This document shows, piece by piece, positions 11,373 to 23,297 of a stretch of DNA of 48,182 bases. The notes under the pieces are model-generated. The model was given only the letters and a program-made list of their open reading frames with translations, did not search any database and was not told the origin of the DNA. The stretch is taken from the NCBI GenBank assembly GCA_002863045.1, contig PKDH01000056.1, positions 1 through 48,182 on the forward strand, written 5' to 3'. The DNA is from Legionella sp. (GTDB lineage Bacteria > Pseudomonadota > Gammaproteobacteria > Legionellales > Legionellaceae). A program made the position numbers and the translations under genes. How positions within the stretch are numbered: the first letter of the stretch is position 1; every line of letters starts with the position of its first letter.

Positions 11373-12812
11373 ATGATGTCTTTAGTAGAAAATATCCAAT
11401 TCATTACACCGGAGTTGATTATTATATCAACAGCACTACTGGCACTATTAGGTGATTTATTTCTAAAAAAACATGTTTTCTGTATTTCATTTTATATTTC
11501 TTGCATCGGATTGATTGCAGCTAGCATTGTGAGTCTTTCTTTATTTGGTAATTATAAAATGATTGTATTCAACGGCTTGTTTGTAATAGATGATGCAAGT
11601 CATTTAATGAAATTATTTATTTATTTAAATGTATTTTTATGTTTTTCTTATTCATATTTTTATCTCAAAGAACGGCAAATGCCAATAGGTGACTATTTTG
11701 TTTTAGCTTTATTTTCGACATTGGGTATGATGGTGCTAGTTTCCGCCCATTCTCTACTAACGCTTTATTTAGGGGTCGAATTATTATCATTACCTCTTTA
11801 TGCTCTTACGGCTATGCGCAGAAGTCAGGGTAATGCCTCGGAGGCTGCTTTAAAATATTTTGTTATGGGTGCTATTGCTTCTGGTATGCTCTTGTATGGA
11901 TTTTCTCTAATATATGGTGTAACAGGAGAACTTGATTTATTAAATATTGCTAATCAGTTAGCAATAAAATGGCAACATCAACATCTAATTTTATCATTTG
12001 CCATTGTGTTCATCATAACCGGCTTAGGATTTAAACTAGCGGCTGCTCCGTTCCACATGTGGGCGCCTGATGTTTATCAAGGTGCACCTACATCCGTAAC
12101 GCTTTTTATCAGTACCGCACCTAAAATTGCTGCAGTTGGGATGACTTTAAGATTATTGGCTTATGCTTTACCTGATTTGGTTAGCCAGTGGCAACAAATT
12201 CTTTTAGTGATGTCATTATTATCAGTAGGTTTAGGAAATTTATTAGCTGTTACTCAAACTAAGATTAAACGCTTATTGGCGTATTCTGCAATTGCTCATA
12301 CAGGTTATACATTATTTGGTATTCTAGCAGCAACCCCTGCGGGTTATGCTGCTTCTTTATACTATATTTTAATATATTCATTGACCAGTGTGGCTGCTTT
12401 TGGTTTGTTAACATTACTATCTCGAGATGGCGTTGAAATAGAGCTGGTGGAGGATTTGCGAGGTTTGAACAAACGAAATCCATGGCTTGCTTTCTTAATG
12501 CTTATAGTGCTTTTTTCAATGGCAGGTATTCCGCCAACAGCGGGATTTTTTACAAAGTTTCTCGTGCTTAAATCTTTAGTTGACGTACAAATGACTTGGG
12601 TTGCTATACTTGGATTACTTTTTGCTATTGTAGGTGTTTATTATTATATTTTACTTATCAAAACTATGTATTTTGATGAAATAGATTATGCGCCCCCCAT
12701 ACATTTGAATAAACCTCATGTATTATTGTATTCAATCAATGCCTTAGCGCTTCTTTACTTAGGGTTATTTCCAGCATTATTAATTGAAAATTGCTATAAA
12801 GCATTTTATTGA
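11373..12812 (+). CDS. nuoN: NADH-quinone oxidoreductase subunit N (NuoN)
   Basis: ND2-type antiporter-like subunit and last gene of the complex I operon. The key acidic residue E136 in [14 protein letters not shown] and K221 in [19 protein letters not shown] are present, as is the [16 protein letters not shown] segment. Two tandem ATGs (11373 and 11376) follow an AAGG site, and either could be used. No strong terminator lies between its stop and the tRNA promoter 18 bases downstream, so some nuo transcripts may read into the tRNA. Confidence 0.96.
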   Translation: MMSLVENIQFITPELIIISTALLALLGDLFLKKHVFCISFYISCIGLIAASIVSLSLFGNYKMIVFNGLFVIDDASHLMKLFIYLNVFLCFSYSYFYLKERQMPIGDYFVLALFSTLGMMVLVSAHSLLTLYLGVELLSLPLYALTAMRRSQGNASEAALKYFVMGAIASGMLLYGFSLIYGVTGELDLLNIANQLAIKWQHQHLILSFAIVFIITGLGFKLAAAPFHMWAPDVYQGAPTSVTLFISTAPKIAAVGMTLRLLAYALPDLVSQWQQILLVMSLLSVGLGNLLAVTQTKIKRLLAYSAIAHTGYTLFGILAATPAGYAASLYYILIYSLTSVAAFGLLTLLSRDGVEIELVEDLRGLNKRNPWLAFLMLIVLFSMAGIPPTAGFFTKFLVLKSLVDVQMTWVAILGLLFAIVGVYYYILLIKTMYFDEIDYAPPIHLNKPHVLLYSINALALLYLGLFPALLIENCYKAFY

Positions 12813-12830
12813 TTATTTTTAATGAATAGC

Positions 12831-12858
12831 TTGATTTATTCTAAAGAAAAAGTATAAT
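12831..12858 (+). promoter_or_regulatory. Predicted sigma-70 promoter for tRNA-fMet
   Basis: A -35 box TTGATT and a perfect -10 box TATAAT are separated by 16 bases. The -10 ends 13 bases before the tRNA's first base, which fits a short 5' leader. It would uncouple initiator tRNA synthesis from the upstream nuo operon. Confidence 0.65.
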
Positions 12859-12871
12859 TGTTTTTAGTTGA

Positions 12872-12948
<77 letters not shown>

Positions 12949-12955
12949 CTATATT

Positions 12956-12977
12956 AACCCCATTTTTGGGGTTTTTT
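12956..12977 (+). terminator. Rho-independent terminator after tRNA-fMet
   Basis: A short stem of CCCC against GGGG with flanking A:T pairs and an ATTTTT loop is followed directly by six T residues. It lies eight bases beyond the tRNA CCA end and should separate the tRNA transcript from rimP. Confidence 0.8.
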
Positions 12978-13024
12978 ATTGCCTTTAATTTGATACAACA
13001 GATTCAAATTCAACATAATCTTTT

Positions 13025-13052
13025 TTGAACATTCACGATAAAAATGTAAATT
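13025..13052 (+). promoter_or_regulatory. Possible promoter for the rimP-nusA-infB operon
   Basis: TTGAAC and TAAATT are separated by 16 bases, a moderate sigma-70 match between the tRNA terminator and the rimP start. The -10 is imperfect, so this is a candidate only. Confidence 0.4.
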
Positions 13053-13074
13053 ATTATTTGCTTAAGAGTTGGTT

Positions 13075-13521
13075 ATGATAAGAAACAATTTTGTGACATT
13101 TTTAAAACCCATTATCGAAGAGTTAGGTTATCAGCTCTGGGGCTGTGAATATTTATCTCAGGGTAAGCATTCTTTGCTACGTATTTATATAGATAATGAG
13201 CAAGGAATTGGTATTACAGATTGTGAAAAAGTTAGCCGTCAAGTCAGTGCAGTGCTTGATGTTGAAAACAAAATTCAAGGTGAGTATAACCTTGAAGTAT
13301 CTTCGCCAGGTATTCCTAAACCATTATTTTTCCTAGAACAATATAAAAATTATATAGGCAAAGAAATAGACATTAAATTATATCAACCTCTTAACAAGAA
13401 ACGTAAAATTCGTGGGGTGATAGGTAGAGTGAATGAGGATGGACTTACTGTCTTGGTGGCAGATGATCCAATTGAGCTACCTTTTGCTTCTATTGTAAAA
13501 GCCAATTTAGTAGGCGAGTGA
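13075..13521 (+). CDS. rimP: Ribosome maturation factor RimP
   Basis: Cytoplasmic factor needed for maturation of the 30S subunit (formerly YhbC/P15a). The 148-residue protein has the usual two halves: an alpha/beta N-terminal domain containing [22 protein letters not shown] and [12 protein letters not shown], then a small SH3-like C-terminal barrel. ATG 13075 has AAGAG eight bases upstream and is preferred over the in-frame TTG at 13069. It is first in the conserved rimP-nusA-infB order. Confidence 0.93.
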   Translation: MIRNNFVTFLKPIIEELGYQLWGCEYLSQGKHSLLRIYIDNEQGIGITDCEKVSRQVSAVLDVENKIQGEYNLEVSSPGIPKPLFFLEQYKNYIGKEIDIKLYQPLNKKRKIRGVIGRVNEDGLTVLVADDPIELPFASIVKANLVGE

Positions 13522-13529
13522 GGCCAATA

Positions 13530-15011
13530 ATGAGTAAAGAGTTATTATTAGTTGCTGAAGCATTATCCAACGAAAAAGGTGTAAGTAAAGAAGTTGTGTT
13601 GCATGCTATTCAAACCGCTTTAGAATTTGCAACGCGTAAATTATCAGAAGAAGACATTAATATCAGAGTTAAGCTTGATTTTCGTACAGGTGATTATCAA
13701 ACCTTTCGTTTTTGGGAGGTTGTTGAAGATGATGAAGTGAGTAATGTAAATCAACAGATTACTTTATCAATGGCATCGGCACGTAAGCCAGGGATTCAAA
13801 TTGGTGAGGAAATTGAAGAGTTAATGCCTTCTATTAAATTTGGTCGTATTGCAGCTCAGACAGCTCGCCAAGTCATTATGCAAAAAGTGCGTGAGGCTGA
13901 AAGACAGAAAATTGTGGATCAATTTAAAAATAAGCTAGGACAATTAGTTTACGGTACAGTTAAAAAAGTTACACGTGATAATATTATTATTGATTTAGGT
14001 GGAAAAGCTGAAGCTTTCATGCCTCGTAATGAGATGCTGCCTAACGAGATGTTTCGGACTAACGATAGAGTCAGAGCTTATTTGTATGACATTGTGTCGC
14101 AGCCTCGCGGGCCGCAGTTATTTGTCAGTCGTATTAAAAATGAAATGCTCATAGAGCTATTTCGTATTGAAGTGCCTGAAATTGGTGAAAATATTATTGA
14201 AGTGAAATCTGCAGCCAGAGAGCCAGGTAATCGTGCTAAGATTGCCGTTAAAACCAATGATGGACGCATCGACCCTGTTGGTGCTTGTGTAGGTATGAGA
14301 GGTGCGCGTGTACAAGCCGTATCAAGTGAGTTAGGTGGTGAACGGGTTGATATCATTTTATGGGATGATAATCCCGCACAGCTAGTAATTAATGCTATGG
14401 CACCTGCCGATATTACATCCATTGTGGTTGACGAAGATACTCATACGATGGATTTAGCGGTACAAAAAGAACAGTTATCGCAAGCGATAGGTAGAAATGG
14501 TCAAAATGTTCGTCTAGCAAGTCAATTGACAGGATGGATATTAAACGTGATGACTACTGAAGAGCTTGATTCTAAAAGTAAGCAAGAGTCAGTAAAAGTT
14601 ATTAATTTATTAATGTCAGCATTAGAGATTGATGAAGAACTAGCGCATTTATTGGCTAATAATGGTTTTTCTTCTTTGGAAGAAATTGCGTATGTACCCA
14701 AAGCTGAATTACTTTCCATTGAGGAATTCGATGATGAGGTGGTAGAAGAGTTACGAAATCGCGCTAACGATGCTTTGCTTACTCAAGCACTAACACATAA
14801 TGATTTTGATGATACTAAAAAAACTTCAGAACCATTACGCGCAATGGAAGGCATGACAGATGAGCTCGTTTATAGTTTATCTAAAATAGGTATTTTAACC
14901 ATAGATGACTTAGCCGAACAATCAGTAGATGAGTTATTAGATATTCCAGGTATGACCGAAAAAAAAGCAGGTGAATTAATCATGAAAGCTCGAGAGCCAT
15001 GGTTTCTTTAA
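13530..15011 (+). CDS. nusA: Transcription termination/antitermination protein NusA
   Basis: RNA polymerase-associated factor that modulates pausing, termination and antitermination. The 493 residues show the N-terminal polymerase-binding domain, an S1 domain (about 135-200), KH1 and KH2 with the near-invariant [17 protein letters not shown] and [14 protein letters not shown] motifs, and two C-terminal acidic helix-hairpin-helix repeats (about 360-490) as in E. coli. Start ATG 13530 is eight bases after the rimP stop with GAGG upstream. An in-frame GTG at 13518 would overlap rimP. Confidence 0.97.
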   Translation: MSKELLLVAEALSNEKGVSKEVVLHAIQTALEFATRKLSEEDINIRVKLDFRTGDYQTFRFWEVVEDDEVSNVNQQITLSMASARKPGIQIGEEIEELMPSIKFGRIAAQTARQVIMQKVREAERQKIVDQFKNKLGQLVYGTVKKVTRDNIIIDLGGKAEAFMPRNEMLPNEMFRTNDRVRAYLYDIVSQPRGPQLFVSRIKNEMLIELFRIEVPEIGENIIEVKSAAREPGNRAKIAVKTNDGRIDPVGACVGMRGARVQAVSSELGGERVDIILWDDNPAQLVINAMAPADITSIVVDEDTHTMDLAVQKEQLSQAIGRNGQNVRLASQLTGWILNVMTTEELDSKSKQESVKVINLLMSALEIDEELAHLLANNGFSSLEEIAYVPKAELLSIEEFDDEVVEELRNRANDALLTQALTHNDFDDTKKTSEPLRAMEGMTDELVYSLSKIGILTIDDLAEQSVDELLDIPGMTEKKAGELIMKAREPWFL

Positions 15012-15087
15012 TGCTGTTAAATAAAATAACAAATTAGTTAATGACAATGAAGCAATTTTTAAGAGTTGCTGAAAGGGGACGATGAAT

Positions 15088-17652
15088 ATGGCGGATGTAA
15101 CGGTTAAGCAGCTAGCTCAAGTTGTAGGCATTCCAGTTGAGCACTTATTGAACCAGTTGCAAGAGGCAGGATTATCTTTTTCTGATGAATTGCAATCAGT
15201 CAATGAAGAGCAAAAGCGTATTTTATTGAACTATCTTAAAAGTAATGTTCGAAATACTACAACAAGTGCACCTGAACGGTTTACGTTAAAAAGAAAAAGT
15301 GTCACCAAAATTAAAGCAAATGATGCTCAAACAGGAAAAACAGTTAATATTGAATATAGAAAAAATCGTACTTATGTTAAAAGAGAAGTGGTTCCTGAAA
15401 TACTGGATAATTCAACTATCGAACAAAATATCGTAGATAATATTGATGAATCTAATGTGGATGAGATGAGTACTGACAACAATGCAACGCTAATCGCCGA
15501 ATCAGCTGAAGCTGTGAGCGAGGATACATCGCTGCCATCTAATACACAGACAGAGAATGCTGTTGTTAACACTCCTGAAGATGATAATTCTTCTGTATCC
15601 GAAAATTCGGTAGAGATAACTTCCTCATCAAAACCAGAGAATCAACCTGAGCCTGTTTCTACAAGTAAAGAGCGTTCTTCTAAGAAAAAAACGAACGCTA
15701 CAAATGACGATAAAACTGACAATAGAAAAAATAAAAAACGAGTTAAGCATCAATCTTCTGTTCAGGAAGATGATGATACAACCCTTGCACGATTTAAAAA
15801 ATCTAAATCAAAAAAACGTAAAGGTTATGATAAATCCGATAAATACCGTGAGGCAGAAGAAGCGCTAACGCAAGGTTTTACCAAGCCAACTGCACCGGTT
15901 GTTTATGATGTATTACTTCCTGAAACCATTACAGTTGCCGAACTTGCAAAACGTATGTCAGTAAAAGCTGCTGAGGTGATTAAAACTATGATGGGTTTGG
16001 GAGCCATGGCCACCATTAATCAAGTAATTGACCAAGACACAGCCGTTATTGTAGTCGAAGAAATGGGTCATAGACCGCAAATATGGCAAGAGGATGCCAT
16101 TGAACAGCATTTAGGTGATACGCTGTCAAAAGGTAGCTTGCAGCAAAGTCGAGCGCCTGTTGTAACTATTATGGGGCATGTTGACCACGGTAAAACTTCT
16201 CTTTTGGATTATATTCGTCGCACAAAAGTAGCAGCAGGTGAAGCAGGGGGTATTACCCAGCATATTGGTGCTTATCATGTTAGTACACCAAAAGGTGATA
16301 TCACCTTTCTTGATACGCCAGGGCATGCGGCTTTTACAGCCATGCGAGCACGTGGGGCCCAAGCAACTGATATTGTTATTCTTATTGTAGCGGCGGATGA
16401 TGGTGTTAAACCACAAACCATTGAAGCAGTACAACATGCTAAAGCTGCTAAAGTTCCTCTTATTGTGGCAGTTAATAAAATTGATAAACCTGGGGTCGAT
16501 GCAGATAGAGTGATGAATGAGCTTTCAGGACACGATGTTATACCTGAAGCATGGGGTGGTGATACCATGTTTGTCAGTATTTCAGCAAAAGAAGGCACGG
16601 GTATTGATGAACTGCTTGAAGCTGTTTTATTACAATCTGAAGTCTTAGAGCTAACTGCCCACACTGATGGTGCGGCAAAAGGGGTGGTGATTGAATCTCG
16701 TCTAGATAAAGGACGAGGGCCCGTGGCAACTATTCTTGTGCAAGATGGAACACTGCGCCGCGGTGATATTTTATTAGCTGGATTACAATATGGGCGTATT
16801 AAAGCGCTGGTAAGTGATAATGGTTCGTTAATTGATAGCGCTGGTCCATCAATGCCTGTTGAAGTATTAGGATTATCAGCTATTCCGCATGCCGGAGATG
16901 AAGCGGTGGTTGTGCCAAATGAGCGCAAAGCACGAGAAGTTGCCTTATTTCGTCAGGGTCGGTTCCGTGAAGTTAAGTTAGCTCGCCGGCAAAAATCTTC
17001 ATTAGAAGGTATCTTTGAGAATATGGCTGCTGCAGATAGCAAAACTTTGACGATTGTTTTAAAAGCAGACGTTCAGGGTTCTATTGAAGCCATCTCAGAT
17101 GCCTTAATTAAATTATCAACAGATGAAGTTAAAGTAGAGGTCATTAGTAGTGGGGTAGGTGGTATTACTGAATCTGATGTTCATCTAGCCATTGCTTCAA
17201 GTGCTATTTTAGTCGGATTTAATGTAAGAGCTGATGCTGGTGCAAAACGTTTGGCTGAGCAAGAAGCGATTTCACTCAATTACTATAGTGTGATTTATGA
17301 TATTGTTGACCAAGTTAAAAGTGCTCTAAGTGGTATGCTTGCTCCGCAATTTAAAGAAGAAATTATTGGTATTGCTGAAGTACGTGATGTGTTTCGCTCA
17401 CCTAAATTAGGTGCAATTGCCGGATGTATGGTAACTGAAGGTGTAATTAAACGTAATAATCCTATCCGTGTTTTGCGTAATAATGTGGTGATTTATGAAG
17501 GTACACTTGAATCATTGCGTCGTTTTAAAGAAGATGTGATTGAAGTGCGACAAGGTTTTGAGTGTGGAATTGGCGTTAAAAATTATAACGATGTAAAGCC
17601 TCAAGATTTAATAGAAGTATTTGAAACCATCGAACTTAAGCGGGATATATGA
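15088..17652 (+). CDS. infB: Translation initiation factor IF-2
   Basis: GTPase that delivers fMet-tRNA to the ribosome; the initiator tRNA gene lies nearby upstream. From ATG 15088 the protein has an N-terminal IF2_N domain (1-52), then a long charged, Ser/Asp/Lys-rich linker to about residue 255. The G domain follows, with G1 GHVDHGKT (363-370), G3 DTPGH (409-413) and G4 NKID (463-466), then domains II-IV ending in [13 protein letters not shown] 15088 is better spaced from the GAAAGGGG site than ATG 15082, and it gives the usual [10 protein letters not shown] start. Confidence 0.97.
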   Translation: MADVTVKQLAQVVGIPVEHLLNQLQEAGLSFSDELQSVNEEQKRILLNYLKSNVRNTTTSAPERFTLKRKSVTKIKANDAQTGKTVNIEYRKNRTYVKREVVPEILDNSTIEQNIVDNIDESNVDEMSTDNNATLIAESAEAVSEDTSLPSNTQTENAVVNTPEDDNSSVSENSVEITSSSKPENQPEPVSTSKERSSKKKTNATNDDKTDNRKNKKRVKHQSSVQEDDDTTLARFKKSKSKKRKGYDKSDKYREAEEALTQGFTKPTAPVVYDVLLPETITVAELAKRMSVKAAEVIKTMMGLGAMATINQVIDQDTAVIVVEEMGHRPQIWQEDAIEQHLGDTLSKGSLQQSRAPVVTIMGHVDHGKTSLLDYIRRTKVAAGEAGGITQHIGAYHVSTPKGDITFLDTPGHAAFTAMRARGAQATDIVILIVAADDGVKPQTIEAVQHAKAAKVPLIVAVNKIDKPGVDADRVMNELSGHDVIPEAWGGDTMFVSISAKEGTGIDELLEAVLLQSEVLELTAHTDGAAKGVVIESRLDKGRGPVATILVQDGTLRRGDILLAGLQYGRIKALVSDNGSLIDSAGPSMPVEVLGLSAIPHAGDEAVVVPNERKAREVALFRQGRFREVKLARRQKSSLEGIFENMAAADSKTLTIVLKADVQGSIEAISDALIKLSTDEVKVEVISSGVGGITESDVHLAIASSAILVGFNVRADAGAKRLAEQEAISLNYYSVIYDIVDQVKSALSGMLAPQFKEEIIGIAEVRDVFRSPKLGAIAGCMVTEGVIKRNNPIRVLRNNVVIYEGTLESLRRFKEDVIEVRQGFECGIGVKNYNDVKPQDLIEVFETIELKRDI

Positions 17653-18011
17653 CTCTAGAATTCAAACGAACTGATAGAATTGCTGAATTAATTCAACGCA
17701 AACTTGCCCAAATTATTCAACAAGAGATCAAAGACCCCCGAATGTCAGCATTTATAACGTTAACATCTGTCACAGTGACGAAAGATTTAAAGCAGGCAAC
17801 TGTTTATTTCACGGTGTTAAAAGCAGATCCTTTAGAAACAAAAGAAATTCTAACAACTGCTGCAAGTTATTTGCGTAGTGTGTTAGCGCGCAGTATTCAA
17901 TTAAGAGCTACACCTCAATTGCGTTTTGTATATGATGAATCTGTCGAATATGGTCGCAAATTAAGTAAATTAATTGATGATGTTACCACTGATGATGACT
18001 CAGTATCCTAA
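17649..18011 (+). CDS. rbfA: 30S ribosome-binding factor RbfA
   Basis: Cold-shock-related 16S rRNA processing and 30S maturation factor with a single KH-like domain. The 120-residue protein carries the family pattern [20 protein letters not shown] near the start and [18 protein letters not shown] near the end. Its ATG overlaps the infB stop in an ATGA arrangement, implying translational coupling. Confidence 0.95.
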   Translation: MTLEFKRTDRIAELIQRKLAQIIQQEIKDPRMSAFITLTSVTVTKDLKQATVYFTVLKADPLETKEILTTAASYLRSVLARSIQLRATPQLRFVYDESVEYGRKLSKLIDDVTTDDDSVS

Positions 18012-18894
18012 AAAGCAAGCGTTAGATGGCATAATACTACTTAATAAACCCATAGGATTATCTTCTAATGGTTTGCTTCAGCGGGTAAAGCATTTATTTC
18101 AAGCCCAAAAAGCAGGCCATACAGGCAGTTTAGATCCTCTTGCTACCGGGATGTTGCCTATTTGCTTTGGCGAAGCAACCAAAATATCTTCATACCTATT
18201 AGATGCAGATAAAACGTATCTTGTGACAGGTCATCTGGGTATTAAAACTGATACAGGAGATGCAGAAGGTCGAGTTATCGCAAAAGTGGAACATTTTAAT
18301 TTGACTGAAGCGAATGTAAAACACGTTTTATTGCAATTTTTAGGGGCGCAAATGCAAATTCCACCTATTTATTCTGCTTTAAAACATGAAGGACAGCCAC
18401 TTTATCAATTAGCTCGTGCAGGAAAGGCTGTTTCAAAGCCTGCTCGTGCAATTAATATTCATGCCATTGAGCTTTTATCTTTTGACCAAAACCTGATTAC
18501 ATTGCGTGTTTCATGTAGTAAAGGTACTTATATTCGTACTTTGATTGACGATATTGGTGAGGCTTTAAATGTATATGCTTATGTTAAATCACTTCATCGT
18601 CTTGACGTCGGAGGGTTTGCAGCAGATGCTATGTATTCATATGAAGAATTAGTAAATATGACACTTAATCAGCGTCTCCAATGTTTACAATCTATTGATA
18701 AACCTATTTCTTATATGCCGGCTATCACTCTAGAATATGAACAGATATCTTTGTTACGCCAAGGGCGTATTTTAGATTACCCATCATCGTCTGACGCAAT
18801 TGTGCGGTTGTATGATATTAACCAAAAATTTATTGGCTTGGGGCAGCTAAATAATCTGCAACTTAAAGTAAAACGGTTATTACGTTTTGACTAA
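17995..18894 (+). CDS. truB: tRNA pseudouridine(55) synthase TruB
   Basis: Makes pseudouridine at position 55 in the T loop of most tRNAs. The catalytic aspartate is D47 in [15 protein letters not shown], and the [11 protein letters not shown] motif is present further on. About 299 residues from ATG 17995; several in-frame starts (TTG 17974; ATG 17977, 17980, 17992) lie upstream inside rbfA, but 17995 gives the family-like N-terminus. The gene overlaps rbfA by 17 bases. Confidence 0.95.
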   Translation: MTQYPKKQALDGIILLNKPIGLSSNGLLQRVKHLFQAQKAGHTGSLDPLATGMLPICFGEATKISSYLLDADKTYLVTGHLGIKTDTGDAEGRVIAKVEHFNLTEANVKHVLLQFLGAQMQIPPIYSALKHEGQPLYQLARAGKAVSKPARAINIHAIELLSFDQNLITLRVSCSKGTYIRTLIDDIGEALNVYAYVKSLHRLDVGGFAADAMYSYEELVNMTLNQRLQCLQSIDKPISYMPAITLEYEQISLLRQGRILDYPSSSDAIVRLYDINQKFIGLGQLNNLQLKVKRLLRFD

Positions 18895-18934
18895 ATATAA
18901 AATAGATTATCTTTATTGAAAAAGAGTAGAAATC

Positions 18935-18963
18935 TTGTATCTTTCTAAAGAGATTGGTAGAAT
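18935..18963 (+). promoter_or_regulatory. Predicted promoter for rpsO
   Basis: TTGTAT and TAGAAT are separated by 17 bases in the truB-rpsO gap, about 45 bases before the rpsO ATG. This fits the known habit of rpsO having its own promoter. Confidence 0.5.
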
Positions 18964-19007
18964 GCCTGATTTTATTCAAGTACTTGTCGTATTAGCAGGA
19001 GTGAGCT

Positions 19008-19283
19008 ATGACGCTAAATAGCGTGCAAACAGCAGAAATTATCAATGATCATAAACGTAGTGAGCGTGATACTGGTTCACCAGAAGTGCAGGTATCATTG
19101 ATGACTAGTCGTATTAAATTACTAACTGAGCATTTTAAAATTAATGCTAAAGATTTTCATTCTAAACGTGGGCTACAGCAACTCGTTAATAAACGACGTA
19201 AGCTGTTAAAATATCTAAAACGCTCTAGTACAGAAAGATATTATAATTTGATTCAACAACTAGGTTTACGTGACTCATATTAA
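19008..19283 (+). CDS. rpsO: 30S ribosomal protein S15
   Basis: Primary 16S rRNA-binding protein of the small subunit platform. The 91 residues are fully family-like: [16 protein letters not shown], then [27 protein letters not shown] helices with the conserved HSKRGL and RRKLLKYLK segments. GCAGGAG lies upstream of the ATG. The rpsO-pnp pairing is conserved across gammaproteobacteria. Confidence 0.96.
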   Translation: MTLNSVQTAEIINDHKRSERDTGSPEVQVSLMTSRIKLLTEHFKINAKDFHSKRGLQQLVNKRRKLLKYLKRSSTERYYNLIQQLGLRDSY

Positions 19284-19318
19284 TTGTTTAAAAGTAAACC
19301 TTTTTCATCCGAAGAAAT

Positions 19319-19349
19319 AAAAAAGCGCAGTTTACTGCGCTTTTTTTTT
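19319..19349 (+). terminator. Terminator/attenuator hairpin between rpsO and pnp
   Basis: A 10-bp stem, AAAAGCGCAG against CTGCGCTTTT, with a TTTA loop and a run of nine T residues. It ends about 36 bases before the pnp start. It should terminate most rpsO transcripts and leave pnp on read-through or its own promoter. Confidence 0.88.
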
Positions 19350-19384
19350 GAATCGATTTTTATTGACATTAAGAGGTAAATTCC

Positions 19385-21589
19385 GTGACTAAAATTACAA
19401 AAGAACTCCATTTTGGTGAACATTTATTAGTGTTAGAAACAGGTAAAATAGCACGTCAAGCCGATGGCGCTGTGTTTGTTAGCATGGCTGGTACACAAGT
19501 TTTAGTAACTGTCGTAGGTAAAAAGAATAGTAGCCAAGAAAATGATTTTTTCCCGCTAACAGTTGATTATCAGGAAAAATTCTATGCCGCAGGTAAAATT
19601 CCTGGTAGTTTTACCAAGCGAGAAGGACGTCCTAGTGACCATGAAACGCTGACTTCTCGTTTGATGGATAGACCGCTAAGACCTTTATTTCCAGAAGGTT
19701 TTCGTAATGAAGTTCAAATTGTTGCGACCGTTATGTCTATAAATCCTGAAGTATCACCCGATATCTTAGCTATGATAGGCGCCTCAGCTGCATTAGCCAT
19801 TTCAGGCCTTCCTTTTCAAGGGCCAATTGGTGCCGCTCGCGTAGGTTATCAAGATGGTATTTATCTACTTAATCCAAGCTTAAAAGCTTTGCAACATTCA
19901 AAGCTTGATTTGGTCGTTGCCGGTACTGAGGATGCTATCTTAATGGTTGAATCAGAGGCGCAAGAACTAAGCGAAGATATCATGTTAGGTGCTGTATTAT
20001 ATGGGCAAGAAATGTTTCGCACGGTGATTCAAACCATTAAAGAATTAGCAAAAGAATGTGCCAAACCGTTGTGGGAATGGGTGCCATCAGAACCGAATCA
20101 AATCCTTGTTGAGCGAATTAAAATCTTAGCCAAAAATAAAATCGAAGAAGGTTATAATATCAAGGATAAGCAAGCGCGACGTCAGTATTTAAATACTTTG
20201 CTTAACGAAATTACGAACACATTACAAGAAGAGGATGCACCATTTACTACGCAACAAATTACACAATACTTTAATGATTTAGAAAAAGAAATTGTACGTC
20301 AACGTATTTTATCTGGCGAGCCGCGCATTGATGGACGCGATAAAAAAACAGTTAGACCAATTAGCATTGAACCAGGAATATTAAATCGCGCCCATGGGTC
20401 AGCCTTATTTACTCGTGGTGAGACGCAAGCAATCGTGGTGGCAACACTTGGTAATGAGCGCGATGCGCAGATGCTAGATGGACTTACCGGTGAAAGTAAA
20501 GACCGCTTTATGTTGCATTATAATTTTCCTCCTTACTCAGTAGGCGAAGTCGGTCGAGTAGGTAGCCCTAAACGGCGTGAAATTGGACATGGGCGCTTAG
20601 CAAAACGCAGCCTTATGGCAGTGTTACCCAATCATCAGGCCTTTCCTTATGTATTGCGCGTGGTTTCAGAAATAACTGAATCAAATGGTTCTAGTTCTAT
20701 GGCTAGTGTATGTGGTGCAAGCTTGGCATTAATGGATGCAGGTGTGCCTTTAAAAGCGCCGGTCGCAGGTGTGGCTATGGGGTTAATCAAAGAAGGCGAA
20801 AATTTTGCTGTACTAACAGATATTTTAGGTGATGAAGATCATTTAGGTGACATGGACTTTAAAGTTGCAGGTACCGAGCAGGGTGTGACGGCATTACAAA
20901 TGGATATCAAAATAAAAGGCATCACCCAATCAATTATGGCTGAAGCATTAGAGCAAGCATTGGCTGGTAGAAAGCATATCTTAGAGGTGATGAGTAATGC
21001 TTTGGCAACACCACGTGAAGAATTATCGCAGCATGCACCGCGTATTACCGTAATGAAAGTTGCAGAAGATAAAATTCGTACAGTGATTGGTAAAGGTGGT
21101 GCAACAATTAAAGGATTAATTGATGCCACAGGCGTAGCGATTGATATTGATGATACGGGTACCATTCAATTATTTTCACCCGATGCCCAAGCTCTTGAAG
21201 AGGCGCAAAGACAAATTAAAGCATTGGTTGCCGAAGTTGAAGTTGGAAAAACTTATCATGGTAAAGTCAGCAAATTGGTTGATTTTGGTGCCTTCATTAA
21301 TTTGATACCAGGCAAAGATGGTTTATTACATATTTCTCAAATTTGTACAGATCGCAATCAAAAGGTCGATACCGTTTTACAAGAGGGACAAGACATTGAC
21401 GTATTTGTCGCAGGTATTGACCGTCAAGGTCGTATCAAACTTGAATGGAAAGATAAACCTCAACAGTTGGTAACAGAAACCAAACAAGAGGACGCAACCT
21501 CAGTTACTCAGAACCACGATAAGCCGGCACAAACGGTAACTTCAGAAACTGAGACCCAAACTGATGATGTTGAAGATAATTTATCTTAA
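19385..21589 (+). CDS. pnp: Polyribonucleotide nucleotidyltransferase (PNPase)
   Basis: 3'-to-5' phosphorolytic exoribonuclease and degradosome component. The 734-residue protein has two RNase PH domains (first about 1-210; second about 310-540, containing [17 protein letters not shown]), then a KH domain (about 555-615, [12 protein letters not shown]) and an S1 domain (about 622-690, [15 protein letters not shown]). The tail is acidic and Thr/Gln-rich. The start is GTG, with AGAGGT nine bases upstream, and the resulting [15 protein letters not shown] start is family-like. Confidence 0.97.
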   Translation: MTKITKELHFGEHLLVLETGKIARQADGAVFVSMAGTQVLVTVVGKKNSSQENDFFPLTVDYQEKFYAAGKIPGSFTKREGRPSDHETLTSRLMDRPLRPLFPEGFRNEVQIVATVMSINPEVSPDILAMIGASAALAISGLPFQGPIGAARVGYQDGIYLLNPSLKALQHSKLDLVVAGTEDAILMVESEAQELSEDIMLGAVLYGQEMFRTVIQTIKELAKECAKPLWEWVPSEPNQILVERIKILAKNKIEEGYNIKDKQARRQYLNTLLNEITNTLQEEDAPFTTQQITQYFNDLEKEIVRQRILSGEPRIDGRDKKTVRPISIEPGILNRAHGSALFTRGETQAIVVATLGNERDAQMLDGLTGESKDRFMLHYNFPPYSVGEVGRVGSPKRREIGHGRLAKRSLMAVLPNHQAFPYVLRVVSEITESNGSSSMASVCGASLALMDAGVPLKAPVAGVAMGLIKEGENFAVLTDILGDEDHLGDMDFKVAGTEQGVTALQMDIKIKGITQSIMAEALEQALAGRKHILEVMSNALATPREELSQHAPRITVMKVAEDKIRTVIGKGGATIKGLIDATGVAIDIDDTGTIQLFSPDAQALEEAQRQIKALVAEVEVGKTYHGKVSKLVDFGAFINLIPGKDGLLHISQICTDRNQKVDTVLQEGQDIDVFVAGIDRQGRIKLEWKDKPQQLVTETKQEDATSVTQNHDKPAQTVTSETETQTDDVEDNLS

Positions 21590-21600
21590 TTAAATTTTGC

Positions 21601-21634
21601 GATTAAGGAAGAAAAGTGAGTTTCTTCCTTAATC
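21601..21634. terminator. Bidirectional hairpin between convergent pnp and folE
   Basis: A perfect 14-bp inverted repeat (21601-21614 against 21621-21634) with a six-base AGTGAG loop lies 11 bases after the pnp stop. Its right arm includes the folE stop codon. T-richness beyond the stem is modest on both strands, so it may act as a transcript-end stabiliser as well as a terminator. Confidence 0.7.
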
Positions 21635-22168
21635 AATTAATTTTAAAAATTCAGCACGACTCACCGGATTATGGCGCATATCCCCCAGCATAACTGATGT
21701 GACCATCGACGAATTTTGTTTCTCAACGCCACGCATCATCATACATAGATGTTTTGCCTGAACAACAACCGCCACACCTCTAGCATGCGTTACATCATTC
21801 ATGCAATGAGCAATTTCAGAAGTAAGACGCTCTTGAATTTGTAGTCGTTTTGCGAAATGGTCAACGATGCGCGCAATTTTAGATAATCCTAATACTTTTT
21901 TATCAGGTAAATAGCCAATATGACACTTGCCGATAAAAGGTAGTAAGTGATGTTCACACATAGAATATAATTCTATGTCTTTCACAATGACCATTTCACT
22001 CATGTCTGAATCAAAAAGTGCATTATTTAAAATTTCATCTAAATTTTCAGTGTATCCCTTGGTTAGATAACGCATAGCATTCGCAGCGCGCAGTGGCGTG
22101 TTTACTAAGCCCTCACGCTCAGCATCTTCCCCAAGTTCGGTAATAATTTGACGATATAATGTTTGCAT
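21629..22168 (-). CDS. folE: GTP cyclohydrolase I (FolE)
   Basis: Converts GTP to dihydroneopterin triphosphate, the first step of tetrahydrofolate and pterin synthesis. The 179-residue protein has the zinc ligands C71 and H74 ([10 protein letters not shown]) and C142 (HLCMMMRGV). The family's [18 protein letters not shown] segment is also present. Start ATG 22168 has AGGA eight bases upstream. An in-frame ATG at 22192 would add eight residues and overlap the HIT gene. It lies eight bases after the HIT-family gene on the same strand, so the two are probably cotranscribed. Confidence 0.94.
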   Translation of the reverse strand: MQTLYRQIITELGEDAEREGLVNTPLRAANAMRYLTKGYTENLDEILNNALFDSDMSEMVIVKDIELYSMCEHHLLPFIGKCHIGYLPDKKVLGLSKIARIVDHFAKRLQIQERLTSEIAHCMNDVTHARGVAVVVQAKHLCMMMRGVEKQNSSMVTSVMLGDMRHNPVSRAEFLKLID

Positions 22169-22176
22169 AAAAAATC

Positions 22177-22515
22177 CTAGCCTGGTGGCCATGTCAGTTG
22201 ACGGCCACCTAAAAGATGTAAATGAATATGATTAATTTCTTGTCCACCGGCATGATTAACATTAAAAACTAAGCGATAGCCTGCAATGAGTTGAAACTGC
22301 TGAGCCTGATGTTTAGCAGCTAAAATCATCTCCCCTAAAAGAGCTTGATGATTGGATTGAATATCATCAATTGTGGCAATATGCTGCTTGGGTACGATTA
22401 GTAAATGAGTAGGTGCTTGTGGCTTGATATCATGAAAAATTATAAGTTGTGTGTTTTCAAATATCGTATCAGTTTGAATAACTTTATTCACAATTTGGCA
22501 AAATATACAACTCAT
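22177..22515 (-). CDS. HIT-family nucleotide hydrolase (HinT-like)
   Basis: Histidine-triad protein; relatives hydrolyse purine nucleotide phosphoramidates such as AMP-lysine. The 112 residues carry CIFCQIV at the N-terminus and the catalytic triad H96, H98 and H100 in [10 protein letters not shown]. An excellent AGGAGA site precedes ATG 22515; the upstream in-frame start at 22542 lacks support. It ends eight bases before folE, which suggests one transcript. HinT is the nearest known relative, but specificity cannot be read from the sequence. Confidence 0.92.
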   Translation of the reverse strand: MSCIFCQIVNKVIQTDTIFENTQLIIFHDIKPQAPTHLLIVPKQHIATIDDIQSNHQALLGEMILAAKHQAQQFQLIAGYRLVFNVNHAGGQEINHIHLHLLGGRQLTWPPG

Positions 22516-22580
22516 TTTCTCTCCTATGGTCAAGCCAAGCATTATTTCACACCTAAAACAAAATCACCAAACGTTTGTTT

Positions 22581-22609
22581 TTGCCTTTTTATCACGTTTT
22601 GCGCATAAT
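22581..22609 (+). promoter_or_regulatory. Predicted promoter for ppa
   Basis: TTGCCT and CATAAT are separated by 17 bases, and the -10 ends 25 bases before the ppa ATG. The divergent HIT-folE promoter must lie in the same short gap. Confidence 0.5.
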
Positions 22610-22634
22610 ACCTTTTTTTATTAAGGTTAAAAAT

Positions 22635-23162
22635 ATGAGTTATATGAGTTTAAGTGCAGGGCAACATGCGCCTGAAGAGTTTAATGTTGTCATTGAAATT
22701 CCCATGCATGGTGAGCCAGTTAAATACGAAGTTGATAAAACAACAGGCATGCTTTGTGTTGATCGCTTTATGAGTACAGCAATGTTTTATCCGACCAACT
22801 ACGGGTATATTCCTCATACCTTATCGCAAGATGGTGACCCAGTAGATGTATTAGTTGTAACTCCTGTGCCCCTTGCACATGGTTCAATAATCGCATGCCG
22901 AGCTGTAGGTATGCTAAAAATGACAGATGAAGCAGGTGTGGATGCTAAATTACTTGCAGTACCTATCACAAAATTGACCAAGCTTTATGATGACATTATC
23001 ACCTATGAAAATTTACCCAAACCATTACTTAATTCGTTAGAACACTTTTTTACTCATTATAAAGATTTAGAAAACAATAAATGGGTCAAAATCGATGGTT
23101 GGGTTGGACCTGAAGCGGCCAAAGATGAAATTAAAGCAAGTATCGAACGCTGTAATAAATAA
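22635..23162 (+). CDS. ppa: Inorganic pyrophosphatase (family I)
   Basis: Soluble Mg-dependent enzyme that hydrolyses pyrophosphate from biosynthetic reactions. The 175 residues contain EIP with KYEVDK near the start, the [10 protein letters not shown] motif and the metal-binding DGDPVDVLV (D66, D68, D71). The open frame reaches back to 22575, but ATG 22635 with AAGG upstream gives the standard length. Confidence 0.95.
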   Translation: MSYMSLSAGQHAPEEFNVVIEIPMHGEPVKYEVDKTTGMLCVDRFMSTAMFYPTNYGYIPHTLSQDGDPVDVLVVTPVPLAHGSIIACRAVGMLKMTDEAGVDAKLLAVPITKLTKLYDDIITYENLPKPLLNSLEHFFTHYKDLENNKWVKIDGWVGPEAAKDEIKASIERCNK

Positions 23163-23297
23163 TATTCATTAAGTCAATTTAAGTGCTTATAGATGTTATT
23201 TTAAAAGATTATAAATTATACAATTCTTAAGTTTATCTTAAGTTATTCTAGATATACTGATGCTTATTTTCTCTATTTAACAGCCGAGCAAAGAATC

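Noticed and set aside
16126..16928. Long minus-strand open frames antisense to infB
   Set aside because: They mirror the coding frame of a highly conserved GTPase, have low-complexity translations and no ribosome site; they are shadow frames.
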